Part shown: positions 44,861 through 54,485 of the stretch, piece after piece
How the letters are laid out: every line of letters begins with the position of its first letter
Position numbering within the stretch: position 1 is the first letter of the stretch
Assembly: GCF_958450345.1 (NCBI RefSeq)
Contig: NC_088784.1
Span: 58,212,247-58,276,246 of the forward strand
Reading direction: 5' to 3'
Origin: Calliphora vicina
Lineage: Eukaryota > Arthropoda > Insecta > Diptera > Calliphoridae
DNA length: 64,000 bases
Position numbers and translations under genes: made by a program
The notes under the pieces: generated by a model
Seen by the model: the letters and a program-made list of their open reading frames with translations, nothing else
Told to the model about the DNA's origin: nothing
The model's database searches: none

Positions 44861-46147
44861 CCCATTGCTAAAATCTGGAAAAATCGCAAGTGAGGAACAA
44901 TCGTACAGGCCGATTTCCCTCCTGTCACCTGTAGCGAAGACACTCGAAGCTCTTCTCCTCCCCCCAGCTGACCCGTCAACTACCAGCAGCTCGTCACCAG
45001 CATGGATTCCGTAAGATGCACAGCACCACCACAGCATTATCCGCCATAGTCACTCAGATCTCACAGGGCTTAAATCAGCAGAGGCCTTGTGAACGGACTA
45101 TCCTAGTGACACTTGACTTGTCGAAAGCATTCGACACTGTCAGTCACGCCACACTCTTCCAGGATATCCTGCAGTCCACAATGCCCAACAACACAGATGG
45201 ATAGTGAATTATCTGATTGGCAGGCAGTAGATCGTGGAGTTTAGAGACAAATGCTCAAAACCCCGTAGAGTTAAACAAGGAGTCGCTCAGGGCGGGTTCC
45301 TGTCGCCACTCCTGTTTAACTTCTACCTCTCTAAACCTAGGCGGACGACTGCACCATCTTGGCGACAGGTCACAACGTTGATGAGCTTTGCGGTTTGGTA
45401 AATGGCACTAGGTCCTCAAGGCACTAGGTCATCAAGGCACTAGCCGGCAGCACTTGGGGTATGGACAAAGAAACCTTGCTAGCAACCTACAAGACGATTG
45501 GCCGGTCAGTAGTTAACTATGCTGCTCCAGTGTGGTCGCCTTCGTTAAGTGATACTCAATGGAGAAATATTCAAAGCTGTCAAAATGCAGCCTTATGGAC
45601 CTTCACAGGCTGCCTCCAAATTACCTCCGAACACCACCTTCACGAGGAAACTAAGGTTCTACCGGTCAGGGAACATAACGTCATGCTGGCGCAACAGTTC
45701 CTTCTGGGATGTCACCGGAGGAGTCATCCAAACTTCGCCATCACACAGTTGGAGTCTCCCCCGAGGCATGTCAGACAGGACCTTAGAAAATACGAGGAGA
45801 GCATACAGAGGTATGTGCAGGATCCATTTGATCGCAGCTCGTATTTGACAGCTTTGAATGACATTCATAGAGACGCCATCAATTCCACAGTAGCAGGATA
45901 CCGTATGAATGCCGTACTTGGAGGTCGCCCACCACCGATAACAGACGCCGAAAAAGTTCTACCGCGTAAAACAAGAGTCGTTCTGGCACAATTAAGATCA
46001 GGATGGAGCAACAGGCTTAATGCCTTCTGGTCCCGCATAGACCGTGCCGTCCTCATCTTATGCCCAGCATGTGGTCAGCCCTACTTCACTACGTCCAGTA
46101 GATTTATAGACCCACCCAGCAGAAGTAGCACAATTCCTTGGACTTGA
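44861..46147 (+). pseudogene. Non-LTR reverse transcriptase pseudogene
   Basis: Fragments in several frames: SYRPISLLSPVAKTLEAL, then LVTLDLSKAFDTVSHATLF (RT block with catalytic Asp), RRVKQGVAQGGFLSPLLFNF, then a 228-codon C-terminal frame (45461-46147) with LATYKTIGRSVVNYAAPVWS, EHHLHEETKVLP and CPACGQP. The YADD region is disrupted (only ADDCTI-like codons can be traced) and frameshifts separate the parts, so it is dead. The style is that of CR1/Jockey-group LINEs without RNase H; the exact clade is not assigned. Confidence 0.85.
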
Positions 46148-46209
46148 TCTTGCAGAACCCCCAGATTAAATATTGTAAAATTGTTGAAGCTGCTGCAACA
46201 ACAACAACA
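44861..46209 (+). mobile_element. 5'-truncated, decayed LINE with 12-bp target duplication
   Basis: The exact 12-mer ATTATCAGGGAT flanks it (44849-44860 and 46210-46221). It ends in a (CAA)n tail rather than poly-A. The sequence is clearly GC-richer than the surrounding intron. Coding remnants of a reverse transcriptase run through it. Confidence 0.92.
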
Positions 46210-46221
46210 ATTATCAGGGAT

Positions 46222-46793
46222 TCATTGTCCAATTCAAATTGATGGTCACAATGCATTTTTGTTTGAAAATTGATACTTTTTGAATTTACACTACAATACT
46301 TTTGAAATTTTAATTTGTATTAATACAAACAGCCTAACTTCAAAAGCCTTAAATTCGATTTTAAGTCCATAAAGTAGACTATTATTTTAAATTTCGTACC
46401 ATAAAACAAATTTCAAATATAATTTAAAATGTTATTTTATTATTTCAAGAAAAAGCCCTAACTCGTTTTTTTTTTGTTTTATTTGATTGGTTATCACCAT
46501 GACAATAATACTAGGTAAATCTCTCAGCGCAGCTGTATTTGTGCGTATATATTTTCCAAGTATCAAATTCGCTTCGGAATTGGAGTTTTTCACCTATCAG
46601 GAAATTTAACAGCTTTATGTAGCTGAGAGCGATTCAAAAAAAAATAAAATAGAAACATAAAATTGTACTATCCATTTTTTGCGCAATTATTAAAGGGATC
46701 AAACTATTCCATATTTAAGCCTATGAAAAAATGAATTCCTCAACTAAAGACGAGTGCTGCATATTATAAAACTACATAATTTCACAATACATA
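46222..46793. other. Intronic sequence, no gene recognised
   Basis: AT-rich filler between the LINE and the mariner element. Confidence 0.5.
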
Positions 46794-48091
46794 AGGAGTG
46801 AGATCGAAAAATTCTTAACATACATATATGTTTATAAAAAAGAAACCACTAAACTTACAGCTTTAATTTTTTTTTTATTTGATTGAAATTATTATTACAA
46901 TTTACAAAAAAAATTATTTTTATAGTTTTAATCACTAGTGATGAAATTTTGAACCTTTTTCGGAAACCCTTCCATTAACGTTTTTATAGTGCTTTCTGTC
47001 ACTTTGCTCGAACATGTAGTCCATCTCCGTTTAAAATCTACCACACTTTTGGACACCTTTTTTGTACTCTTCAATTCTCTTTTAACAAGAGCCCAATATC
47101 TCTCCACTGGCCTTAGCTCCGGGCAGTTTGGAGGATTTGCCTCTCTTGGTACAAATACCACATTATTGTTCTTGTACCACTCAAGGGCTTGTTTGCCATA
47201 GTGACAGGATGCCAAGTCAGGCCAAAAATAAGTGGACACATTATGAAGTCTTATGAATGGAAGCAGCCTTTTTTGTAAACATTCCTTGATGTAAATTTCG
47301 GTATTTATAGAGCCCGTTGTAACAAATGAGTGGCTTCTTTTGCCGCAACTGCATATTGCTTGCCATACCAAGAACTTTCTGGGAAATTTTGTCTGCTTTT
47401 GGGTCCTAAACTTTTCTTCAACATTCCCTCGAGCATCAGCAACATAAAATTTTTGACCTGGAAGTTGCGAAAAATCTGCCAGAACATACGTTTCGTCATC
47501 CATTATGCAGCAAGAATATTTTTTTATAAAACTTGACTTCAATTTCCGTGCTCTGTTTTTGGCCTCTAAATTTTTAGTAGCGTTCCTGTCAGGAACTTTT
47601 TGAGCCTTGTATGTTTTTAAACCTGCATTAGCTTTAACTTTTCGTACCAAATAGTCCGAGCACTGAGCTAACCGGGCTGCTTTCCTACCGGATGTGTTGG
47701 GAGCTCTTTTGAAAATGCGTTCTATTTTTTTGGCTTTAGAAACATCATGTGGACCATTCCTTCTACCTGAACCAGGTTTTCTATCAACTGACAAGTTCTC
47801 CCGGTACTGTTTAATAACATTGGAAACAGTTTGACGGCAGACCTTTGTATGCTTGGCCAACTTTTTGTAAGACCAAGTTGGGTTTTGTTGAAAATATTTA
47901 ATAATTTCAGTACGCACTTTTTTCTGGTCACTCATTTTAATCAGATTAACAAAAAAATTAATATAATTGACATTACACATAATAACTGACATGTTTTTCA
48001 AAGGTAACTTGATCAAAAAAAAATTCAAATAATACTTGGGTTAAAAAATGTAATGAAAAACGTGTGTTAAGAATTTTTCGATCTCACTCCT
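46794..48091 (-). mobile_element. Complete mariner-type transposon (1298 bp)
   Basis: Terminal inverted repeats start AGGAGTGAGATCGAAAAATT and are identical for 27 bp. Each end is bordered by TA, the invariant target duplication of the IS630-Tc1-mariner superfamily. One uninterrupted transposase gene occupies most of the interior. Perfect ends plus an intact gene suggest a recent insertion and a possibly autonomous element. Confidence 0.95.
46928..47935 (-). CDS. Mariner-superfamily transposase, DD37E type
   Basis: 335 residues from the Met at 47935 (MSDQKK); the frame is open 31 codons further upstream, but that stretch is unlike transposases. The N-terminal half has paired-like helix-turn-helix segments (WSYKKLAKHTKVCRQTVSNV, then GRKAARLAQCSDYLVRKV) joined by a GRR hook (RKPGSGRRNG). 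The catalytic acids are Asp 147 (MDDETY), Asp 240 (WPDLASCHYG) and Glu 278 (CPELRPVERYW), giving 37 residues between the last two. It cuts at the terminal repeats and inserts at TA. No stops or shifts. Confidence 0.93.
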   Translation of the reverse strand: MSDQKKVRTEIIKYFQQNPTWSYKKLAKHTKVCRQTVSNVIKQYRENLSVDRKPGSGRRNGPHDVSKAKKIERIFKRAPNTSGRKAARLAQCSDYLVRKVKANAGLKTYKAQKVPDRNATKNLEAKNRARKLKSSFIKKYSCCIMDDETYVLADFSQLPGQKFYVADARGNVEEKFRTQKQTKFPRKFLVWQAICSCGKRSHSFVTTGSINTEIYIKECLQKRLLPFIRLHNVSTYFWPDLASCHYGKQALEWYKNNNVVFVPREANPPNCPELRPVERYWALVKRELKSTKKVSKSVVDFKRRWTTCSSKVTESTIKTLMEGFPKKVQNFITSD

Positions 48092-48093
48092 TA

Positions 48094-48448
48094 TACATAC
48101 AATATTTTAACACATGAATTGGACAATTATGTTTGTGATGAAACAAATGGATGTCTAGTATCTTCGGTTTATGCGACGTGTGTTATTAAACACTTGTGGA
48201 AGATCCAAACTCTCTAATGCATTGTTGGCTTTTAGTATTAAAACTCAACGATTGAACAAAAATTTGTAATAACTAGACATACTCAACTGGAATGTGACTT
48301 ATAGAAAGAAAAATTAAAAATAAGCAAATAAATTTGCCATCGCAATATGTGCAATTAATTAAGGAGGCACGAAAAGTTACAGCACACCTACAAGCTCACC
48401 ATTTGCACAACGACTATTTTCTAAATTTTGAAAACATGCTTTTTATAC
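48094..48448. other. Intronic sequence, no gene recognised
   Basis: AT-rich sequence between the mariner and the large LINE; ends in TTTTTATACCC. Confidence 0.5.
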
Positions 48449-48492
48449 CCTCTACGATGGGTAGTCATCTCCTCTACGATGGGTAGTCATCT
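48449..48492. repeat. 22-bp tandem duplication at the LINE 5' boundary
   Basis: The 22-bp unit beginning CCTCTACGATGGGTAGTCAT occurs twice, head to tail, with no difference. It marks the sharp change from AT-rich intron to GC-richer LINE sequence. Confidence 0.9.
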
Positions 48493-48757
48493 TGACGCGA
48501 TGTAGAGGCTTAAGTGCGATGATTCGCGTTGGCCATGCTGGAGGGGACAGTTTAACTTGAGTTGGCTGTCTCTGGCAGGGTCTCCCATTCCAGAAGGGCA
48601 CGCGTTGAGCATGATACTAAGAACTACCCTCCCTTTGTCTGATAGCGTCTGTTCTCCTCTGGGGCGGCTATCAGATGTTATTTCCATCGAACCATTTTCC
48701 CCTCATTGAGAGGGGTGGTTAAGGTGGATAGTCCGGCTGGTCCGTAAGGACTCTTTA

Positions 48758-50455
48758 ATGTCCGTCCGAAATCCACCAGCGTCTGTTTCCCATATTGGGC
48801 GGCTGGTGGTCTGCGTCTGTTTCTCCAATGGGGCGGCAGTTATCTCAACACCTGGCAGCAGGTATAAAATGCAAGTAATTGTCCATCAGGACTCAATGGA
48901 AGAGGATAAGTCATGCCCCATGTACCCGGTCGGGGGCTTCATAATCTCCGGGGACCCTACTCCCACAGCGATGGTTTCGGGCTGTGGTGAGTCGAATGCT
49001 ACTGCAACTCAGGCTAGTCAGGTGATCACACCGGGCCAGACTAGTCTGCATGCTACTGGTGTCGCAAGAGGTCAATCTGGCATACCCAGATTGGCTGATT
49101 GTAAAAAATCCAAGGCAATAGGTGGTAGTGACCTAAGCGGCGAGGTACCTCTGGACTTCTCTCCAAGTACCTCCAAAGCCGCGAAAGCCCAAGTCGTCAA
49201 GGCGGCTAAATCCCCTGTTTCGGGTGCCTCTAAGGGGGAAGCGACTAAGTCGCCCCTCACGGATGCTTCCCATATGCCAATTGTGCGCTCAGGTCTTGTG
49301 AAGGAATCCTCCTGTCCTGAAGACGCATCACCCCTGGCCAATCCCGGCTCTGAAACTAACCCCAGGCATAAAAACCCTGCTAGAAGGGCTGCTACCACCA
49401 GGCGTTCCGCTTACCGCTTTGTTGAGGCACTTGGCTCGAAAAAAGTCGAGGACCTCACTAAGGAGCAACAAGCTTCGCTTTCCTGGGCGAAAGCCTATAT
49501 TGCTGGTCTCAAGACCGCTCCTCCTTCTGCTGAATTACCAGCGGGGCCTAAACGGCAACGTTCAGAGGAGGATACAGCGACCAAGAGCCAGCAACCGGGA
49601 CCTAAACGTCCCAAAGCGGCACAAAGGTCGTTAGCTAAATCCTTTAGCGAGATTGTCAAAGACAGTCTTGTTAGGGCGGTTATCGACCGGAGTGCGAATG
49701 ACGGATCCATATCTCAATTGAATTGGGATATGGTGAAGCAAAAACTGGTAGGGGTGTTTTGGAAAGTTCTCAAAGAGAACCCAGGCACTCCTCCACAATG
49801 CGATGACGCTGGTTGGTACCAGGGTCACGTAAAACTTATGTCTTGTGTAGATGAACGCTCAGCGTTGCTACTAAAGACTGCCGTCGCATCACTGGGTGAG
49901 GTTTGGCCGGGGTCTAGGCTTGAGGTGGTATCTGTGAGTGAGATACCCCGAAAGCCTAGATCCATAGCTAAAATACCAGCTGAGCCATCTAGCCCGGAGG
50001 AGATCTTGGAGATCCTTCAGTGCTGTAACCCACAGCTTCCAACTCAAGACTGGAAAGTTGTTAAGGTTACGGACGCTGAGGGCTCTTCAAGGAAAGCGAT
50101 CGTTGTCCTGAATAAGGACTCTTTGGGGCCGCTAAGGAAGGCACAAGGGAAGGTCTACTATGGATTTGGTACGATCATCCTGCGTGTCTACCGTAGCGAC
50201 AACAAAGGCGATACATCCTCAGGTGATGTAAAGCCCATGCTCTCGGAAGAGGGCATGGATTGCAATGACGCCACTGATCCAGCCGACACTGAAGATACCA
50301 ACTCAGTCTCCGAACTAGTTGGTACATTCTTTGAACGGATGGATGAGGTGGTGGACGAGGACGCCCTCCTGAATTCTGACCAGGAGGACGCCGACGTCAC
50401 TATTGTAAAAATGGAGCATGGTGAGGGTGACCCAGATAAACCTTCACCACTCTAA
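48758..50455 (+). CDS. LINE ORF1 protein with DUF4780-like domain
   Basis: 565 residues if the first ATG is used; Met codons at 38 and 47 are alternatives. Residues 60-300 are low-complexity, rich in Ser, Ala, Pro and Lys, with basic stretches (PKRQRSEED, GPKRPKAAQRS). Residues 300-480 form the compact part: SEIVKDSLVRAVIDRS, then DDAGWYQGHVKLMSCVDERS and WPGSRLEVVSVSEIP, which resembles the DUF4780 domain found in ORF1 proteins of insect LINEs. The C-terminal 80 residues are acidic. No CCHC knuckles. It probably coats the element RNA. It overlaps ORF2 by 38 nt. Confidence 0.85.
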   Translation: MSVRNPPASVSHIGRLVVCVCFSNGAAVISTPGSRYKMQVIVHQDSMEEDKSCPMYPVGGFIISGDPTPTAMVSGCGESNATATQASQVITPGQTSLHATGVARGQSGIPRLADCKKSKAIGGSDLSGEVPLDFSPSTSKAAKAQVVKAAKSPVSGASKGEATKSPLTDASHMPIVRSGLVKESSCPEDASPLANPGSETNPRHKNPARRAATTRRSAYRFVEALGSKKVEDLTKEQQASLSWAKAYIAGLKTAPPSAELPAGPKRQRSEEDTATKSQQPGPKRPKAAQRSLAKSFSEIVKDSLVRAVIDRSANDGSISQLNWDMVKQKLVGVFWKVLKENPGTPPQCDDAGWYQGHVKLMSCVDERSALLLKTAVASLGEVWPGSRLEVVSVSEIPRKPRSIAKIPAEPSSPEEILEILQCCNPQLPTQDWKVVKVTDAEGSSRKAIVVLNKDSLGPLRKAQGKVYYGFGTIILRVYRSDNKGDTSSGDVKPMLSEEGMDCNDATDPADTEDTNSVSELVGTFFERMDEVVDEDALLNSDQEDADVTIVKMEHGEGDPDKPSPL

Positions 50456-53400
50456 AGCAGCATCAGCTGCACTGCTCCTCCGAATTGCTCAGAACGGGGA
50501 GGAGCTAGTCATGGTCCAGGAACCTTGGGTCCATCAGGACCGTATCTGTGGACTATGTTTGAAGGGCTATAAGCTCTACTTCGCTAAAGGCGCAGGTAAA
50601 ATTAGATCCTGTATATTGGCTAAAAGCTCTTTGAAAATCTTCATTCTGTCTGATTACAGTAATGAAGATACAGTAGCAGTCTCATGGGAAACTAATGAAG
50701 GCTGTTTGTTATGGCTGATATCCAGCTACATGGCGCATGACCACGGGGAGCATCCACCAAACGATGATATCCGTAGTGCTGTGAAAAAGGCGAATGAGTC
50801 CAGGATACCATTGGTTATCTGTGCTGACGCTAACTCGCACCACATTGTATGGGGTAGCAGCGACACCAACACAAGAGGTGAGAGTCTTTTCAGTTTCATA
50901 CTTAATAGTAGTTTGGAAGTAGTTAATAGAGGTTCAGAACCTACCTTCATTGTTTCAAACAGAAGTGAGGTACTAGACTTAACACTTGTGAGTGCTGAGC
51001 ACCACAGTATGATTAACAATTGGGCTGTCTCCGACGACTGCTCTTTTTCTGATCATCTATATATTGATTTCAATATCAGTGTAACTTATAGGAATGATAA
51101 TACCATTCTAAATAGGAGGAAGACCAATTGGGAGTTGCAGAGTGATGTACTCTCCCGGTCTCTACCAAACCCGCCCACTATTGAAAATAGGGACGATATT
51201 GAGGTAGCAGTTGAGGCACTTACAGAAGCGTTCCAATCAGCTACTAATTTGGCCTGTAAGCCGAATATCTGCAGGGGTAGGAATAAGCCACCCTGGTGGA
51301 ACCCTGAGATTGCACACGCAAGAAGGGCGTGTCGTAAATTGTTCAACGAGGCAAAGAGGCTGGGTAACTGGCCGGAATATAAGTCCTCAGTGAACCACTT
51401 TAAGAACCTTACGAGGAATGCGAAAAGGAAAGCCTGGAGGGACTTCTGTAGCGGCGTGGAAGGATCCTCTGAGACTAACCGATTACGTAAAATTCTATCA
51501 ACTTCACCGGTTGTACCAAGCTATATCCAGAAACCCTGTGGTAGATGGACTCTGATTAGTAAGGAAACACTTGAGGTCCTATTAGATACTCATTTTCCAG
51601 GTTGCCTTCCAGTCGATGATGAGACTATGAATGGGGCTGCCGATTCTGTTGCTCCGGGTGATAACTCTGTTCCGATAAACAGGGATAGAATCCAATGGGC
51701 AATCAAAAGCTTCGACCCGTTTAAATCTCCTGGGCCGGATGGCATTATTCCTGCTGATCTTCAAAAGAACGAAGAAATAGTTGTACCATGGCTCATTAGC
51801 ATATACACAGCGTGTATTAGATGGACCTATATCCCCACATGGTGGACGAGATGCAGAGTAGTCTTCATTCCTAAAGGTGGTAAGGCGACTCACACTAAAC
51901 CAAAGGATTATAGGCCAATTAGCCTTGCATCCTTCCTGCTGAAAACCCTAGAAAGGGTGATTGACGTATATCTGAGAATGACCATTCCGTCGGAACTCAT
52001 CTCTAAATCCCAACATGCCTACACCAAAGGCAGATCTGTGGAAACAGCTCTACATTCGCTAGTTGGCTCCATTGAGGAGTCGCTAATACATAAGGAGTAT
52101 TCACTTGTTGCCTTTCTCGATATTGAAGGAGCTTTTAATAATGTCAGGCCCGATGCCATCCTATCTGCGATGGATGAACTGGGAATTGATCTATGTGTTC
52201 GCCGACTAGTCGAAAAGATACTCGGTTATAGAGTCATTTGTGCTACTTTAGGTGGTGTAAGTGTTTTAAAAGTGGCCAATCGTGGAACCCCGCAGGGGGG
52301 TGTTTTATCACCACTTCTGTGGAATTTGGCTATGAATTCCCTGTTGATCAGGATGGACAACAGAAGGATCAAGACAGTCGCATATGCTGACGATGTTGCA
52401 GTTTTTATATCTGGTAAATTTCTGGATACAATATCCAGTTGTATGGAATCAGCATTAAGTACACTGAGTGAGTGGAGTATTTCATGTGGACTTAGTGTGA
52501 ACCCACAAAAAACGGAACTGGTTCTCTTCACTAGGAGGTATAAGATCGATGACTTCAGACCACCTAGACTGAATGGAATCAGTCTTGAGATTAGAGATAA
52601 TGCGAAGTATCTTGGCATCATTCTAGATAAAAGATTGTCCTGGAATTTGAATATTCAAAACAGGATTAACAAGGCTTATGTAGCCATCTACTCCTGTAAG
52701 AAGGCAATTGGTACAAACTGGGGTATTATGCCGAAGGGTATCAGTTGGATCTTCAAAGCAGTTGTTAAACCCATCTTGTTCTATGGAGTGTTGGTGTGGT
52801 GGCACGCCTTGGATAATGCTACTCACCGTAAGGCTGTGGAACGAGTTCTCAGGACTATTGCGATACTGATTACAGGCGCTATAAGGACTACCCCCTCTAA
52901 GGCACTTTTTACTATCCTGAACTGGTTACCAGTTGATTTGATGGTGATACATATGGCTCTCAACTCTGCTGTGAGACTAAATGCTGGATGTTCGTGGTAT
53001 GGTAAAGATCATGGGCACTCTAAGATACTGAACTACTATGGGTACTTACATAGTAATGTCGATTACTGCATCGCAAAACCATTTTTCGATATGCATTTCC
53101 ATATTAAGATCCCGAATAGGGATTCATGGCAGCTCTTACCCCCTGATGATGTCATAAGGGTATTCACTGATGGCTCAAAGAGGGGCAATAGGGTCGGTGG
53201 TGGTTTCTTTATTGAGAACTATGGGATTAAATCCTATTTCAGGCTACCTAACTTCTGTACGGCTCTTCAGGCGGAAATTACGGCCATTAAACGTGCATCC
53301 AACTGGCTGAGGTTTTATCAAATATCTGGTGATATATGTATATTTACCGATAGCAAGGCTGCCGTTAAAGGAATAGCGGGTGTCTTTACGACATCTAGGT

Positions 53401-54011
53401 TAACCGAGGAATGCCGGGTATCCCTTAATGAGATAGCGAGACATTCTAGGATAACGCTTATATGGGTCCCTGGCCACGATGGTAATCAGGGTAATTGTAT
53501 AGCTGACGAACTGGCCAAAATGGGGGCGATGATGGATGATGATGAGATCGACCCCTTTTCTGGTATTTCCCTTGCTATATGCAAGATGGCTGTTAAGCGG
53601 ACACTATATGAATCTGCACAAAGCAGGTGGACCAATGAGTCTTCCTGTGTTACAACGAGGTCTACTTGGCCCGTATATGATGCCAGCAGGACGAATCTAC
53701 TTATGGAATTTCGTCGTGAGCAAATAAGGCTAATTGTCTCCTTCATTACAGGACACTGTATAATTGGGACACATGCTAGGAGATTGGGCCTACGGTATAA
53801 TGACTACTGTAGGAGCTGCCATAATGAAGAAGAGGATGAGACGGTGTCACACCTATTCTGTCAATGCCCGGCTCTGATAAATCTGAGGGAACGTATCTTC
53901 GGAACACCATTCCTATCATGCTTAGATGAGCTATCAAGGATAAGTCTTAGACGAATCTACTCTTTCATCAGAGAATCTGGTTGGTTTAGCCTGGAAACAA
54001 CGGACGTATAA
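50418..54011 (+). CDS. LINE ORF2 polyprotein: endonuclease, reverse transcriptase, RNase H, CCHC
   Basis: 1197 codons, uninterrupted, in the +1 frame relative to ORF1. Endonuclease (residues 1-220): TQINLHHSKA, VMVQEPWV, ADANSHHIVWGS and SFSDHLYID. RT (about 480-760): YRPISLASFLLKTLER, VAFLDIEGAFNNV, GTPQGGVLSPLLWNL and the catalytic YADDVAV near residue 656. RNase H (about 910-1045): VFTDGSKRG, LQAEITAI, IFTDSKAAV and ADELAKMGA supply the four acidic residues. Near 1130 the zinc motif CRSCHNEEEDETVSHLFCQC follows. All key residues are present, so the copy looks competent. Translation after ORF1 probably needs reinitiation at the overlapping ATG. Confidence 0.95.
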   Translation: MVRVTQINLHHSKAASAALLLRIAQNGEELVMVQEPWVHQDRICGLCLKGYKLYFAKGAGKIRSCILAKSSLKIFILSDYSNEDTVAVSWETNEGCLLWLISSYMAHDHGEHPPNDDIRSAVKKANESRIPLVICADANSHHIVWGSSDTNTRGESLFSFILNSSLEVVNRGSEPTFIVSNRSEVLDLTLVSAEHHSMINNWAVSDDCSFSDHLYIDFNISVTYRNDNTILNRRKTNWELQSDVLSRSLPNPPTIENRDDIEVAVEALTEAFQSATNLACKPNICRGRNKPPWWNPEIAHARRACRKLFNEAKRLGNWPEYKSSVNHFKNLTRNAKRKAWRDFCSGVEGSSETNRLRKILSTSPVVPSYIQKPCGRWTLISKETLEVLLDTHFPGCLPVDDETMNGAADSVAPGDNSVPINRDRIQWAIKSFDPFKSPGPDGIIPADLQKNEEIVVPWLISIYTACIRWTYIPTWWTRCRVVFIPKGGKATHTKPKDYRPISLASFLLKTLERVIDVYLRMTIPSELISKSQHAYTKGRSVETALHSLVGSIEESLIHKEYSLVAFLDIEGAFNNVRPDAILSAMDELGIDLCVRRLVEKILGYRVICATLGGVSVLKVANRGTPQGGVLSPLLWNLAMNSLLIRMDNRRIKTVAYADDVAVFISGKFLDTISSCMESALSTLSEWSISCGLSVNPQKTELVLFTRRYKIDDFRPPRLNGISLEIRDNAKYLGIILDKRLSWNLNIQNRINKAYVAIYSCKKAIGTNWGIMPKGISWIFKAVVKPILFYGVLVWWHALDNATHRKAVERVLRTIAILITGAIRTTPSKALFTILNWLPVDLMVIHMALNSAVRLNAGCSWYGKDHGHSKILNYYGYLHSNVDYCIAKPFFDMHFHIKIPNRDSWQLLPPDDVIRVFTDGSKRGNRVGGGFFIENYGIKSYFRLPNFCTALQAEITAIKRASNWLRFYQISGDICIFTDSKAAVKGIAGVFTTSRLTEECRVSLNEIARHSRITLIWVPGHDGNQGNCIADELAKMGAMMDDDEIDPFSGISLAICKMAVKRTLYESAQSRWTNESSCVTTRSTWPVYDASRTNLLMEFRREQIRLIVSFITGHCIIGTHARRLGLRYNDYCRSCHNEEEDETVSHLFCQCPALINLRERIFGTPFLSCLDELSRISLRRIYSFIRESGWFSLETTDV

Positions 54012-54116
54012 TTAATACCAAGATGTTTACCCCTTGGGTATCACAATGGGATCAGTTTTGAATGGACCCAAGTGAGCTGCTTGAAGAGTGGCTACCCATG
54101 GAACCTAACCTAACCT

Positions 54117-54485
54117 AGACGGCAATACTGAGTATTAACACTTTTCAAATTTAAAATATTATTGAAATCATTCGGTATTTCAAGAAATCGTTTCGAAAAA
54201 ACATTTATTGTTTACACGATATTATTACAAATATTTTATTTCTTTGTTGATTGATATTTTTCTGCATACTTTATTTTTTCTTGACATTTTTGTTTGCCTT
54301 ATTTAAATTTATAAATACATACCCGATACATATGAAAATAAAAAGTTTTTGAATTGTTTTAAACAAATTTTCAATACCGTCCGTAAATCAAAAACATCAT
54401 TCATATTTTTTGAAAATCTAATACAAATTTTGTTTAGACGATGAAATTGTATTTTGATTCTTGAGTTTTTGACAAATATTATATA
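54117..54485. other. Intronic sequence, no gene recognised
   Basis: AT-rich sequence directly 3' of the LINE tail, without recognisable features. Confidence 0.5.

Larger units (their letters stand above)
48471..54116 (+). mobile_element. Full-length two-ORF LINE with RNase H (LOA/I-group style)
   Basis: About 5.6 kb, clearly GC-richer than the flanks, with a 5' UTR of roughly 270 bp, two overlapping ORFs and a short 3' UTR that ends in AACCTAACCTAACC instead of poly-A. ORF2 has an apurinic-type endonuclease, RT, RNase H and a terminal CCHC motif. The opening VTQINLHHSKAA and the RNase H favour the LOA clade or a close relative (R1/I group). The exact ends and target duplication could not be fixed. 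Confidence 0.88.

Noticed and set aside
45016..45204. Independent small gene with LDLSKAFDTV
   Set aside because: It is one frame of the broken reverse transcriptase in the LINE bounded by the ATTATCAGGGAT duplication.
48487..52826. Several 65-131-residue minus-strand frames over the large LINE
   Set aside because: They mirror the two long plus-strand ORFs, whose GC-richer codons leave the antisense frames open.
54093..54117. Interstitial telomeric repeat
   Set aside because: Only about three CCTAA units, placed exactly at the 3' end of a LINE, so it is better explained as the element tail.
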